From positions 1 through 64,000 of the forward strand of contig JABDGH010000003.1 in assembly GCA_013286145.1 (NCBI GenBank): a stretch of 64,000 bases of DNA. The letters are read 5' to 3'. Below, in pieces: positions 43,551-52,155 of this stretch. The DNA is from Verrucomicrobiota bacterium. Lineage in GTDB: Bacteria; Verrucomicrobiota; Verrucomicrobiia; Methylacidiphilales; UBA1321. The position numbers and the translations under genes are program-made. The notes beneath the pieces are model-generated. The model was not told where the DNA came from, searched no databases, and was given only the letters and a program-made list of their open reading frames with translations. Numbering within the stretch: position 1 is the stretch's first letter; each line of letters starts with the position of its first letter.

Positions 43551-44410
43551 AATTGCTCCACGAGCAGGCGGGGCCGGGACTCCTGCGCCTGACGCGCTTG
43601 GGCATCGTGGCCTTGTGGATCGGCAAGTTATTGCTGGATCCTCTCTGGCGCCTGGCCGAAATTCCCCGCGAACTTATTTCACCCGTCGGTTTACTTGCGT
43701 TGCTGCCCGCAACAGCGGTGGATCAATTACTCACTCCATCGTGCCTGACTGCTTTTCTCGTTCTCACACTTTTTGTCCTGATCCTGTGCCTGACAAATCG
43801 CGCGTTCCATCTTACCTCCACAGTCGCAGCTATTTTACTGACAATTTATTCCTCCCTGATTCGCAGCTTTGGTCCCGCCGTGCATACCGACATCGTTCCG
43901 TTGCTGGCGGTTTCCGTGCTGGCTGGTTTCGCGTGGGCCGATTATTTTCAGGTCAAATTTGGTGGGGGAAAACCCTCCCAATCCAAGACGTGGAGTTCCT
44001 TTCCTCTCGTGACCATCGTCACCATCTTGTGCCTCTCCTACACACTTGTCGGCCTTAACCGGATGCTGAGCGGAGGCATCCATGTCTTCACCGGCGACAC
44101 GATGGAAGTCTGGGCCGTTGATGCCAGTTTGCGCGGCTATTATTTCAACACGAACATCGGCTGGCATGTCCCTGAGTGGCCCCTGGTCACGCTCATGCTT
44201 CGTCTTGGTTTGCCCTTCATCACGCTGTTTGAAATGACGGCGCTTCTCTGTCTGGTCTCATCCCATTATCGTTGGATTTTTATCCCCACGATGCTCTCGT
44301 TTCATTTGCTCAGCCTGGTGTTCATGAACATCTTTTTCTTCGATGACATGTTCCTCTACCTGCTCCTGATCGATTGGTCGCGTCGTTATCCAATTTTAAG
44401 CGCCCGGTAA
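43508..44410 (+). CDS. polytopic membrane protein, HTTM/VKGC-like
   Basis: This 300-residue protein has about seven membrane segments. The C-terminal half (FETALL-type helix, then MLSFHLLSLVFMNIFFFDDMFLYLLLIDW) resembles the HTTM region of vitamin-K-dependent carboxylase-like proteins. A loop has NTNIGWHVPEWP. It overlaps the preceding small membrane protein gene by 43 bases, and that pairing is reminiscent of HTTM proteins with small partner proteins. The resemblance is weak and the function unknown; other seven-helix families are possible. Confidence 0.5.
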   Translation: MRTSQALRHLIGPIELLHEQAGPGLLRLTRLGIVALWIGKLLLDPLWRLAEIPRELISPVGLLALLPATAVDQLLTPSCLTAFLVLTLFVLILCLTNRAFHLTSTVAAILLTIYSSLIRSFGPAVHTDIVPLLAVSVLAGFAWADYFQVKFGGGKPSQSKTWSSFPLVTIVTILCLSYTLVGLNRMLSGGIHVFTGDTMEVWAVDASLRGYYFNTNIGWHVPEWPLVTLMLRLGLPFITLFEMTALLCLVSSHYRWIFIPTMLSFHLLSLVFMNIFFFDDMFLYLLLIDWSRRYPILSAR

Positions 44411-44446
44411 AATTAGGAACTTACTGGCAAAGTTTTTAAAAAATTC

Positions 44447-44589
44447 GGTCATCCCGAGCTCGTCGAGGGATCAGACACGCTAGGAATAATCCACAAGTTG
44501 GATCATTGGAATGCAGGGTCTTTCCGTGATCGTTAAATTTTTAGGAAAATGAAAACGTGTCTGATCCCTCGACAAGCTCGGGATGACAG
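44447..44589. repeat. MITE-like element, copy 2 (143 bp)
   Basis: The left arm ggtcatcccgagctcgtcga and right arm ctcgacaagctcgggatgac, both continuing into gggatcagacacg or its complement, form about 33-base inverted repeats. The interior shares acaagtt and cgtgatcg stretches with the copy at 53198. It lies between convergent genes. Confidence 0.87.
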
Positions 44590-44593
44590 GTTT

Positions 44594-46423
44594 TTAAGCG
44601 CCACTGGAACCGGCATCCTCTGCAGCACCCACACCGTGAGCCAAGGTTAGCAGCACGTCGGTCTTGGCCAGGGCTCCGATCAGGCGACGATCCTTCGGGT
44701 TATCCACGACCGGCAATCTCTCGCCATCGTGTCTTCCAAAAATCTCGAGCGATTCCTTGAGAGACGAATCACCCGTCAGGACAGGAATGTCATCACGCAT
44801 GAGATCGAGCGCGATGACAACCTGCGGCAAATCCTTGTCCTGTAAAAATGGCTTCAAGTCCTGCAAGGCAATGGCCCCCAGGAAACGACGATTCGCATCC
44901 ACGACATAAAGATGTTTGAACGTATGCGAGGCCAGCGCGCCCGCAATCTGCTCGAACCCGGCAGTCTCCGTCACACAAAAGGGCTCCTTTTTCATCAAGT
45001 CGCGCACATGCAAAAGAAAGAGCGGCGGCTCGGACTGCGAACGACCTCCGTGCAACTGCCGGCTGTAAACCGAATCGACATTCAAACTGCGAGCGACATA
45101 AAACGCCGACACGCAGGCGAGCATCAAAGGCATGACGGTTGCGTAATTAAGCGTCATCTCGAACATGATCAGAATAGCCATGATCGGCGCGCGGGTCGTG
45201 GCGGCGAGAAAGCATCCCATGCCGACGACGGCAAAACTGCCGGGCGTGATGTGCGAGTCGGGCAGTAACGCGCGCAAAATCTCTCCATAAAGAGAGCCGA
45301 TGATGGCCCCGCAAAAAAGTGTCGGCGTGAACACACCGCCCACGGCGCCGCTTCCGGTCGTCGCCACCGTCGCAAGCACCTTCAAAACAAGAATGGTCAG
45401 AAGGGCCACCCAGGTCCAATCGCCGTTCAACACCGATTCGACCACTCCGTAGCCGTTACCCCACACCTCAGGCTTCCAAATGGAAATCACCCCGACGACC
45501 AGGCCGCCCAGCCCGAGCTTGAGAAAAACCGGCAGATGCCCGCGTTTAAATAATGCTTCACCCCCGCGCAACAGCAGCAAGAAAAGCGGTGCGAGCAGTC
45601 CCGCAAAAACACCAAGTAAAGCATGGGCGATAAGCTGCCAGTTGGGAACAGCTCCAAAGTTGGGCATGTGATAAACAGGCTCCGCCCCGAGAAATTGCCG
45701 CGCCGTCACCGTGGCAACCACCGTCGCGACCAACATCGGCGCAAGGCTTTCCATCGCGATGGAACCGAGCACGATCTCCGCCACAAAAAAAGCCCCGGCG
45801 AACGGCGCATTATAAGCACACGCAATACCGGACGCAGCGCCGCAGGCCACGAGGAGTCGCAATCGCGCCGGGGTAAACCTGGCCGTGCGACCCAGCAACG
45901 AACCGCACATGGAGGAGAGTTGCACCATTGATCCCTCGCGCCCGATGGAACCGCCGGTCGAGATGGTCACCAGCGACGAAAGACTTTTAACGACGGTGGC
46001 GCGTACCCGGATGATTCCGTTGCCCAGGACAACCGCCTCCATGAAATCGAGCGACCGTCCCGCTGTTTCCCATTTCTGACCGAGGAGCAGAATCATCCCC
46101 GCAACTAGACCGCCAACCGCAGGTATTAATAGACGCCCCCACCATGGAAGATCGCTGGCCGCCCCTTCCAGGGAACCATCGTAATGAAGCAAAATCAGTT
46201 GCAACTGACGCAACCCTTCGCGAAAAGCCACTGAGGCAATGGCTCCGAAAAAACCGACCAATCCCGCCCAGAAAAAATTCGATTCCCACAAATCTCCCGG
46301 CCCACGCTCGGTCACCCAAACGCGCAAACGCAAAAGCTGAACGATGATGCGCCTAAAAAAACGCCGGGCTGGCGTAGGAGATGCTCCACCTGTCTTTGCG
46401 TCTGTCGGTGGAGGTCGATTCAT
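44594..46423 (-). CDS. ClC-family chloride channel/transporter with CBS domains
   Basis: The 609-residue protein has about a dozen membrane helices with the ClC selectivity motifs GGSIGREGSMVQL near residue 155 and GSGAVGGVFTPTLF near 355, and a GSFAVVGMG segment. Residues about 470-600 hold two CBS domains (VRDLMKKEPFCVTETAGFE; LDLMRDDIPVLTGDSS) that usually bind adenine nucleotides. The first selectivity motif has Ser after EG where most have Pro. The external gating glutamate (REG) is present, so it could be an H+/Cl- exchanger. Whether it is channel or antiporter cannot be decided. Confidence 0.92.
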   Translation of the reverse strand: MNRPPPTDAKTGGASPTPARRFFRRIIVQLLRLRVWVTERGPGDLWESNFFWAGLVGFFGAIASVAFREGLRQLQLILLHYDGSLEGAASDLPWWGRLLIPAVGGLVAGMILLLGQKWETAGRSLDFMEAVVLGNGIIRVRATVVKSLSSLVTISTGGSIGREGSMVQLSSMCGSLLGRTARFTPARLRLLVACGAASGIACAYNAPFAGAFFVAEIVLGSIAMESLAPMLVATVVATVTARQFLGAEPVYHMPNFGAVPNWQLIAHALLGVFAGLLAPLFLLLLRGGEALFKRGHLPVFLKLGLGGLVVGVISIWKPEVWGNGYGVVESVLNGDWTWVALLTILVLKVLATVATTGSGAVGGVFTPTLFCGAIIGSLYGEILRALLPDSHITPGSFAVVGMGCFLAATTRAPIMAILIMFEMTLNYATVMPLMLACVSAFYVARSLNVDSVYSRQLHGGRSQSEPPLFLLHVRDLMKKEPFCVTETAGFEQIAGALASHTFKHLYVVDANRRFLGAIALQDLKPFLQDKDLPQVVIALDLMRDDIPVLTGDSSLKESLEIFGRHDGERLPVVDNPKDRRLIGALAKTDVLLTLAHGVGAAEDAGSSGA

Positions 46424-46914
46424 GGCGATGCATCCATGCTACCCGGCTTCCAACGCCCCGACGATGCAAAATCACTTGAAGCGAATTCCTCAGTGGAACA
46501 TTATCGATTAACATGGACGCCTCTTTTTTTCGTCATCCTTCGGTAACTGCGGCAGCAAGCCGCACCCTGAGCGAAGTCGAAGGGAGGAACCGAACCTGCG
46601 TATTTCACGCTTTTTTTAATATCGAACCATATCCCTCAACTGCGGTTCGGGTTAATCTTGTAATCGAATACACTTTCGACTCACCTCCGTTCGGGATGAC
46701 AGACTTTTCCCACAAAACAGCGCAAGGCGTGACATGGCATGGTATCCGCTATTTTGTGAATAACTCTGCGAATAAACACCCCAATAACCTGTGGATGAGA
46801 TGCGCCGATGTACGGGGCAAGAAAAAACAAGTCTCCTCTTGCTAAAGAGAGATTCCCGAGAAGAATGCACCTCCAACTGAATTTCCTTTTCAACTTTTTC
46901 CCCATTATACTTCC
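46424..46914. other. 491-base intergenic region upstream of dnaB
   Basis: No credible gene is present; the 110-residue track ORF crosses repeat sequence. A degenerate palindromic element occupies about 46531-46703: an arm broken by cggtaactgcggcagcaagc, then ccctgagcgaagtcgaaggg, and ttcgggatgacag near the far end. Two DnaA-box-like sites lie at 46755-46798. Confidence 0.6.
46755..46798. promoter_or_regulatory. pair of DnaA-box-like sites upstream of dnaB
   Basis: tgtgaataa at 46755-46763 is the complement of TTATTCACA, a perfect fit to TTATNCACA. tgtggatga at 46790-46798 differs from TGTGGATAA by one base. Both have the same orientation, 35 bases apart, about 120 bases before dnaB. DnaA control of dnaB is plausible but unproven. 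Confidence 0.45.
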
Positions 46915-48390
46915 ATGATCATGCCCGCTTCGCCTTCCGCCAATCCCAAGCCCCCAACACGGCGGAGCCGCGTCGCCTCCACCGAAGGTTCTTCAACAAG
47001 AGACATGATACCGCTCTACAGCGCAGAAGCCGAAAAAGCGGTGCTCGGCTGTATGATGGCGCAACCAGCAGAGGTAATCGACGAAGCCACCGTCTCATTG
47101 CTCAAGGAAGATTTCTTTGTTCCCGCCCATCAGGAAATTTTCGGCGCATTGCGGGAAATGCACAATGCGCGCGAAGCCATTGACGTGATGACCATTCACC
47201 AGTGGCTGACCGATCGCAAACTCGCCGAACCGTTGGACAGCCCGGGAATCCTGGCGGAGTTACTGGTTGGTTTTGCCACCCATCTCAACGTCGGCTCCTA
47301 CATCCGGATCGTTAAAGACAAGAGTCTCCTGCGCTGCCTGCAATCGGCCTGCGCCACCATCGTGACCGATATTGCCGACATGCCCGACTCGGTGTCCGAT
47401 GTGCTTGACCGCGCGGAAAGCGCCATCTTTCACGTCACCAACCAGGGCCTGACCAATTCAACCGTTTCCGCACGGGAGGAAATCGACCGGGCGATCACAC
47501 TGATCGAAAATTTCCAGAAACGCAAAGGTAACCTCCAGGGACTTCCCACCGGATTCCATAAGCTCGACGAACTCACCGCTGGCTGGAAAGCAGGTGAAAT
47601 GATCGTTCTCGCCGCGCGCCCCGGCCAGGGTAAAACAGCCCTTGGCCTGACTTTTGCACGTCATGCGCTTGATCGACGTTACGACGAGGCAACCGATTCC
47701 TGGAAAAAGCCGGGCTACGCTGTCGGCATCTTCAGCCTTGAAATGACCAATGAACAGCTGATGCTCCGTATGCTGGCCTCCTACGCCAGCGAACGCCTGC
47801 AGGATATTCGCCAAGGCACGCTTACCGAGCACTCGCTGCAAAAATTGCGCATGATTGCAGCCGACATGAAGGAATGGCCTCTCTACCTCGACGATTCTTC
47901 TTTTCTCACCATCAACCAACTTCGCGGCAAAGCACGCCGAATGAAAGATCGCTACGGAATCGAGCTTCTCGTCATCGATTACCTCCAGTTGCTGCGCTCC
48001 GAATCGACCCAGGCCAAGGATAATCGCCAGAATGAAGTGGCCGAAATTTCACGCGGCATCAAGGCGCTGGCCAAGGAGCTTGCCATTCCCATCATCATCC
48101 TCGCCCAGCTCAACCGCCGCAGCGAAGAAGCAGGGGCCGAGCCTGCCCTCCATAACCTGCGTGAATCAGGTGCCATCGAACAGGATGCAGATATGGTGAT
48201 GCTTTTGCACCGTCCTGATGCCACCAAGGACGAGGACGGAAATGAACGTCCCCAAGATACCATCATCCCCTACAAACTGAATATCGCCAAGCAACGTAAC
48301 GGCCCCACCGACCGACTTGATATTTTATTCCATGCACCTTATACTCGTTTTGATGATCCAATTCGCCATGAGGCACGTCCCCATTCTTAA
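46915..48390 (+). CDS. dnaB: replicative DNA helicase DnaB
   Basis: At 491 residues this is a normal DnaB. The N-terminal helical domain starts PLYSAEAEKAVLGCMM after a 30-residue Pro/Ser/Arg-rich lead. The RecA-like domain carries Walker A ARPGQGKTALG, Walker B LLVIDYLQLL and the arginine-finger region RESGAIEQDADMV. It unwinds DNA at the fork as a hexamer. No intein is present. A second ATG two codons downstream is equally possible as the start. A DciA-like candidate loader is encoded at 29903. Confidence 0.97.
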   Translation: MIMPASPSANPKPPTRRSRVASTEGSSTRDMIPLYSAEAEKAVLGCMMAQPAEVIDEATVSLLKEDFFVPAHQEIFGALREMHNAREAIDVMTIHQWLTDRKLAEPLDSPGILAELLVGFATHLNVGSYIRIVKDKSLLRCLQSACATIVTDIADMPDSVSDVLDRAESAIFHVTNQGLTNSTVSAREEIDRAITLIENFQKRKGNLQGLPTGFHKLDELTAGWKAGEMIVLAARPGQGKTALGLTFARHALDRRYDEATDSWKKPGYAVGIFSLEMTNEQLMLRMLASYASERLQDIRQGTLTEHSLQKLRMIAADMKEWPLYLDDSSFLTINQLRGKARRMKDRYGIELLVIDYLQLLRSESTQAKDNRQNEVAEISRGIKALAKELAIPIIILAQLNRRSEEAGAEPALHNLRESGAIEQDADMVMLLHRPDATKDEDGNERPQDTIIPYKLNIAKQRNGPTDRLDILFHAPYTRFDDPIRHEARPHS

Positions 48391-48462
48391 TTATTTGTGT
48401 ACATGATTCAAAAAAATGAAATTATTAGTTGATTTTAGGAGATATGTGTTAAATAGTAGGAG

Positions 48463-49521
48463 GTGTATATAAAAAAACGTACCTCAACCGCCCGCTCCCG
48501 GATGGTAGCCGCACTTACGGGAGAGATCTTAAGTAACCCCGAACCAGCCGTTTTTCCAATCGCCAGCGAATATCAGCTTTGCGATCGATTTCATGTTAGC
48601 CGTGTTACAGTCAGACTTGCCTTAGGTGATCTTGAAAACCGTGGCCTGATCTTCCGCAAACATGGCAAAGGCACCTTCGCCCATGGCCGTTTGACACGTG
48701 TTCATCGAAATATCGGTGTCTTGATGAAATCTCCCCAAGCCGCCGAGCACCGCCCGGTTGCCGAAATAGTCCGTGGTGTGCAAACCGTCATGACTCCCCT
48801 CCGTTCGGCTGTCGTACTGATCGGCCTGGCACCCGAGGAATGGCGACCCGAAATGGCCAGCGGCCTGAGCGGCGTCCTCGTTTTTCCTCAAGATGTGACG
48901 CTCAAGGATTTAACCGTGCTTCAGGATCGAAAGTTACCCTATATCCTCGCGATGAAATCGTCCCTGCCAGGGCCCCAGATTCGCCTCGGCCAGATTACGG
49001 CTGCCCGGACTATGACGGAACAATTGCTGGCACTGGGTCATCGCCGAATCGCCCTGCTGTCGGGTTTTGAAGTTGGTCTTGATGCGCCCAAACGGGCAGG
49101 TGTTCATGAAGCATTGCATGCTGCGGGTATCAACCCGTCCGATATACCCGAATTTTCAGCCCATGACCAGGAAGGCGGCATCTTCCAGGCTGCCAGGGAA
49201 CTTCTACACTCACGCCCACGCCCCACCGCCGTGATTGCTTTCGACGACAGCCTCGGATCCATGGTGAGTTTTCAGGCACGCCGTTACGAAAATCTTCAGG
49301 TTCCTTCGGATCTCAGCATCGTCAGCTTTCACGACTGGCCTTACCTCAATTATATTGAGCCAGCGCTGACCACCGTACGATTCGAATTCTTTACCGCCGG
49401 TCAGCGCGCTGCAGAAGCTCTGGATCATGCAGCCACGACCGGCGAACCGGCTTCAGAAGTTGTTCTAGAACCCACCTATCGCCCAGGCCAGACACTCGCG
49501 CCTCCGCCGAGCGATCTTTAA
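48463..49521 (+). CDS. GntR-type DNA-binding domain fused to a LacI-type sensor domain
   Basis: The GTG-initiated 352-residue protein begins with a winged helix of the GntR type (ASEYQLCDRFHVSRVTVRLALGDLENRGLIFRKHGKGTF). Residues about 85-345 resemble the periplasmic-binding-protein fold of LacI regulators (ALGHRRIALLSGF; PTAVIAFDDSLGSMV; LSIVSFHDWPYL). Such chimeras usually answer to sugars. Target genes are unknown. Its stop overlaps the stop of the convergent speA gene by four bases, so it is not in that operon. Confidence 0.85.
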   Translation: MYIKKRTSTARSRMVAALTGEILSNPEPAVFPIASEYQLCDRFHVSRVTVRLALGDLENRGLIFRKHGKGTFAHGRLTRVHRNIGVLMKSPQAAEHRPVAEIVRGVQTVMTPLRSAVVLIGLAPEEWRPEMASGLSGVLVFPQDVTLKDLTVLQDRKLPYILAMKSSLPGPQIRLGQITAARTMTEQLLALGHRRIALLSGFEVGLDAPKRAGVHEALHAAGINPSDIPEFSAHDQEGGIFQAARELLHSRPRPTAVIAFDDSLGSMVSFQARRYENLQVPSDLSIVSFHDWPYLNYIEPALTTVRFEFFTAGQRAAEALDHAATTGEPASEVVLEPTYRPGQTLAPPPSDL

Positions 49522-51464
49522 AATTGCAGGTAGGTGGATGTCTTAAGCCCCTGCTCGTAAGATTCGAGCAGGCGCATGCCTTCGTTGGGCTTGAGGACGT
49601 CCGCCTTGATCGCCCGGTCGATCTGCTCTTTCATCCCACGTTCGAGCAAAGTGGCGTCGTACTGCACATCACCCAAGACTTCCGCGATTGTGCTGCCGGG
49701 GATGGTCTCCTCGATGTAGAAACCGCTCTCTTCATCGGGATCGAGGAAGACATGCGCTTCATTCACGCGACCAAAAAGGTTATGAAGATCGCCCATGATG
49801 TCCTGGTACGCACCCAAAAGAAAGATGCCAAGGTAATAAGGTTTTCCGTTGAGTGCATGGAGCGGCAGTGTCTGGCGCACCTCGTCCTCGCCGTCGATGA
49901 ACTTGCTGATCTTGCCGTCTGAATCGCAGGTAATATCGACGAGCGTCGCATTATGTTCCGGCGCTTCGTTGAGCCGATGGATCGGAGCGATGGGGAAAAG
50001 CTGGCCCAGCGCCCAGTGATCCAGGAGCGATTGAAACACCGAAAAATTGCAGAGGAATTGGTCGCCAAGCGAATCCTTCAACTGGTTGATCTCGTCCGGT
50101 ATCGATTTTGAACCGCGGAAAAGACGGACGACACTCTCGGCAATTTCCCAGAAAAGCGTTTCGACCTGGGCCTTGGTCGCAAGATCGAGCAGGCCGAGAT
50201 CAAAGCGGGCCTGGGCGTCGTCCTTGATCTGCACCGCATCGTGAAAATGTTCGCGCCGATTTTTTTTATTCAAGGTCGCACGCAATTCGAGCAGGGCCGC
50301 CACGGGCTTGGACGGCTTGGCTCCCTCCGGCATCTCGAATGGCTTGGCCTTGGTTTTCTCGATAACCCCGAAGATATCGACGATCAGCACGGAATGATGC
50401 GCGACAATGGCGCGACCGCTTTCGCTGATCAAAGTCGGATGCGGCACTTTTTCCTCGTTGCAAACATCGGCCACGTTATAGACCACATCGCGCGCGTACT
50501 CGCCGAGGGTGTAATTCGTGCTGCTGTCGTAAGCGGAACGACTGCCGTCGTAATCGACGCCCAAGCCGCCGCCCACATCGAGATATTCCAATGGAAAACC
50601 GAGCTGCTTCAGCTTGGCGTAATAGCGGGCCGCTTCCCGCACGGCGCGCTTGACCGTCTGGATGTCGGGAATTTGCGATCCGATGTGGAAATGCATGAGC
50701 TTGAGGCAATCCTCCATCTGGTGTGCCTTGAGCATTTCAGTCGCTTCCATGACTTCGCTGGTGGAAAGTCCAAACTTGGCATTCTCTCCCCCGGAGGTTG
50801 CCCATTTGCCTGAACTTTTCGCCAGGAGCCGAATGCGAACACCGACGATGGGACGAACGCCGAGTTGCTGTGAAACTTCGATGATCGATTTCAGTTCCTC
50901 GACTTTTTCGACGACCATGATTGTCGTCTTGCCAAGCTTGCGTCCCAACAGCGCCATCTGGATGTAGAGCTGATCCTTGTAGCCGTTGCAGATAAGTAGG
51001 CATTCCGGATCGCGATGGATGGCCAGTGCGGCAAACAACTCGGGCTTGCTGCCGACTTCGATGCCGAATTTATAGGGCGCGCCCGCATCCATGATCTCTT
51101 CGACCACCTCGCGCAACTGATTCACCTTGATCGGGAAAACGCCACGATAGGGAGCTTGGTAACCAGCTTCAACGATGGCTGCCTGAAATTCTTCGTTGAG
51201 CACCTGCACGCGGTGACGCAATAAATCCTGAAAACGCAACAAAAGAGGAAACGTCAATCCACGGCCTCGTGCTTCCTCCACCACCGAAACAAAGTCGAGC
51301 ACCGGCCCCTGATCCTGGATTGGGCGCACGGTCATGTTGCCCGCATCGTTCACTCCAAAGTAGCCCGTGCCCCATCGCGCGATGTTATAAATGTTAAGCG
51401 CACGCGCGACATCCCACGGTTCTGACGGTATTCCCATTGGCTTTCTATAAGTCGTGGGCAGCAA
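49518..51464 (-). CDS. speA: biosynthetic arginine decarboxylase
   Basis: This 648-residue PLP enzyme converts arginine to agmatine, the first step of one putrescine route. It has the alanine-racemase-like barrel with FPIKVNQLREVVEEI carrying the PLP lysine, HIGSQIPDI, LDVGGGLGVDYDGSRS, and the C-terminal segment typical of SpeA with GAYQDIMGDLHNLFG. Length fits the family. I see no speB or aguA-type gene nearby for the next step. It is convergent with the GntR/LacI chimera. Confidence 0.96.
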   Translation of the reverse strand: MLPTTYRKPMGIPSEPWDVARALNIYNIARWGTGYFGVNDAGNMTVRPIQDQGPVLDFVSVVEEARGRGLTFPLLLRFQDLLRHRVQVLNEEFQAAIVEAGYQAPYRGVFPIKVNQLREVVEEIMDAGAPYKFGIEVGSKPELFAALAIHRDPECLLICNGYKDQLYIQMALLGRKLGKTTIMVVEKVEELKSIIEVSQQLGVRPIVGVRIRLLAKSSGKWATSGGENAKFGLSTSEVMEATEMLKAHQMEDCLKLMHFHIGSQIPDIQTVKRAVREAARYYAKLKQLGFPLEYLDVGGGLGVDYDGSRSAYDSSTNYTLGEYARDVVYNVADVCNEEKVPHPTLISESGRAIVAHHSVLIVDIFGVIEKTKAKPFEMPEGAKPSKPVAALLELRATLNKKNRREHFHDAVQIKDDAQARFDLGLLDLATKAQVETLFWEIAESVVRLFRGSKSIPDEINQLKDSLGDQFLCNFSVFQSLLDHWALGQLFPIAPIHRLNEAPEHNATLVDITCDSDGKISKFIDGEDEVRQTLPLHALNGKPYYLGIFLLGAYQDIMGDLHNLFGRVNEAHVFLDPDEESGFYIEETIPGSTIAEVLGDVQYDATLLERGMKEQIDRAIKADVLKPNEGMRLLESYEQGLKTSTYLQF

Positions 51465-51517
51465 TTTGCAATGCAGACTCGCGAAAATTTTATGACGGAT
51501 AGGTGACGATTTTCTTG

Positions 51518-52126
51518 CTAAGGCCGATAAATCTGTCCACGCCCAGTGGTGGGATCAATCTGCACACAGGCCCAATTGGACGGAAAACGAGCCGGATCGG
51601 ATTGCGTTGCCGCACGCAGGGTGAGAAACCATTTGGTTGCGGGATTCAAATCGGTGGACCCATCGGGTAGAAAATGGAAGACCCGTGTTTGATTATTCAG
51701 CTGCGTGTCGGTCGGATCCGGGGTCGCGATCTGGTTGTTCGCGCCAATGAGGGAAGAATGCTCGGGGGTGGCATCCATGACCACCGATGCCGGCAATAAC
51801 AATACATTACCGACCGGAGGCGTCGTTCCATCAGCCTTAAGCCAATGAAGCTGCATCGCACCATAGACTGGTAACTGCCGGGGTTGTGGCGGCAGATCAT
51901 AAATTCTTACCTCCACCGTCTCGTTCTGCGTCATGGCGCTCTGCCTCGCCGTGCTCAAGGTATCGTTGATCATTTCCGCACTGGTGGTTAAAGCGGCAGC
52001 CTGAACCACTGCGGTATAACCACCGATTGAAACTGCAAACAGAAAAACCATCAACACAATGGCCAGGAGCAATTCCAGCAGGGAAAAACCCGCAAGGCTT
52101 TTCTTGAATTTTAAGAATCGTGTCAT
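51518..52126 (-). CDS. type IV pilin/pseudopilin-like protein
   Basis: I start at MTRFLKFKKSLAGFSLLELL, giving 202 residues. The prepilin peptidase motif is G-FSLLELLLAIVLMVFLFAV, with the cleavage glycine, phenylalanine +1 and glutamate +5 followed by a hydrophobic helix. The rest is a soluble globular domain with a Pro-rich middle. It resembles the GspH/FimT-like minor pseudopilins of Verrucomicrobiota (Verru_Chthon-type). No secretion or pilus genes are adjacent. The start codon is embedded in a small palindrome of the GTCATCC family, 9+9 bases. Confidence 0.8.
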   Translation of the reverse strand: MTRFLKFKKSLAGFSLLELLLAIVLMVFLFAVSIGGYTAVVQAAALTTSAEMINDTLSTARQSAMTQNETVEVRIYDLPPQPRQLPVYGAMQLHWLKADGTTPPVGNVLLLPASVVMDATPEHSSLIGANNQIATPDPTDTQLNNQTRVFHFLPDGSTDLNPATKWFLTLRAATQSDPARFPSNWACVQIDPTTGRGQIYRP

Positions 52127-52149
52127 CCTGAGTTCCTCAAAGGATGACA
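52121..52149. repeat. small GTCATCC-type palindrome over the pseudopilin start codon
   Basis: tgtcatcct (52121-52129) and aggatgaca (52141-52149) are exact inverted repeats around gagttcctcaa. The minus-strand ATG of the pseudopilin gene lies within the first arm (cat at 52124-52126), so an mRNA hairpin would include the start codon. Confidence 0.7.
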
Positions 52150-52155
52150 AACCTC

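Noticed and set aside
46513-46845. 110-residue ORF upstream of dnaB
   Set aside because: It runs through a degenerate palindromic repeat, lacks a ribosome-binding site and has no recognisable domain.
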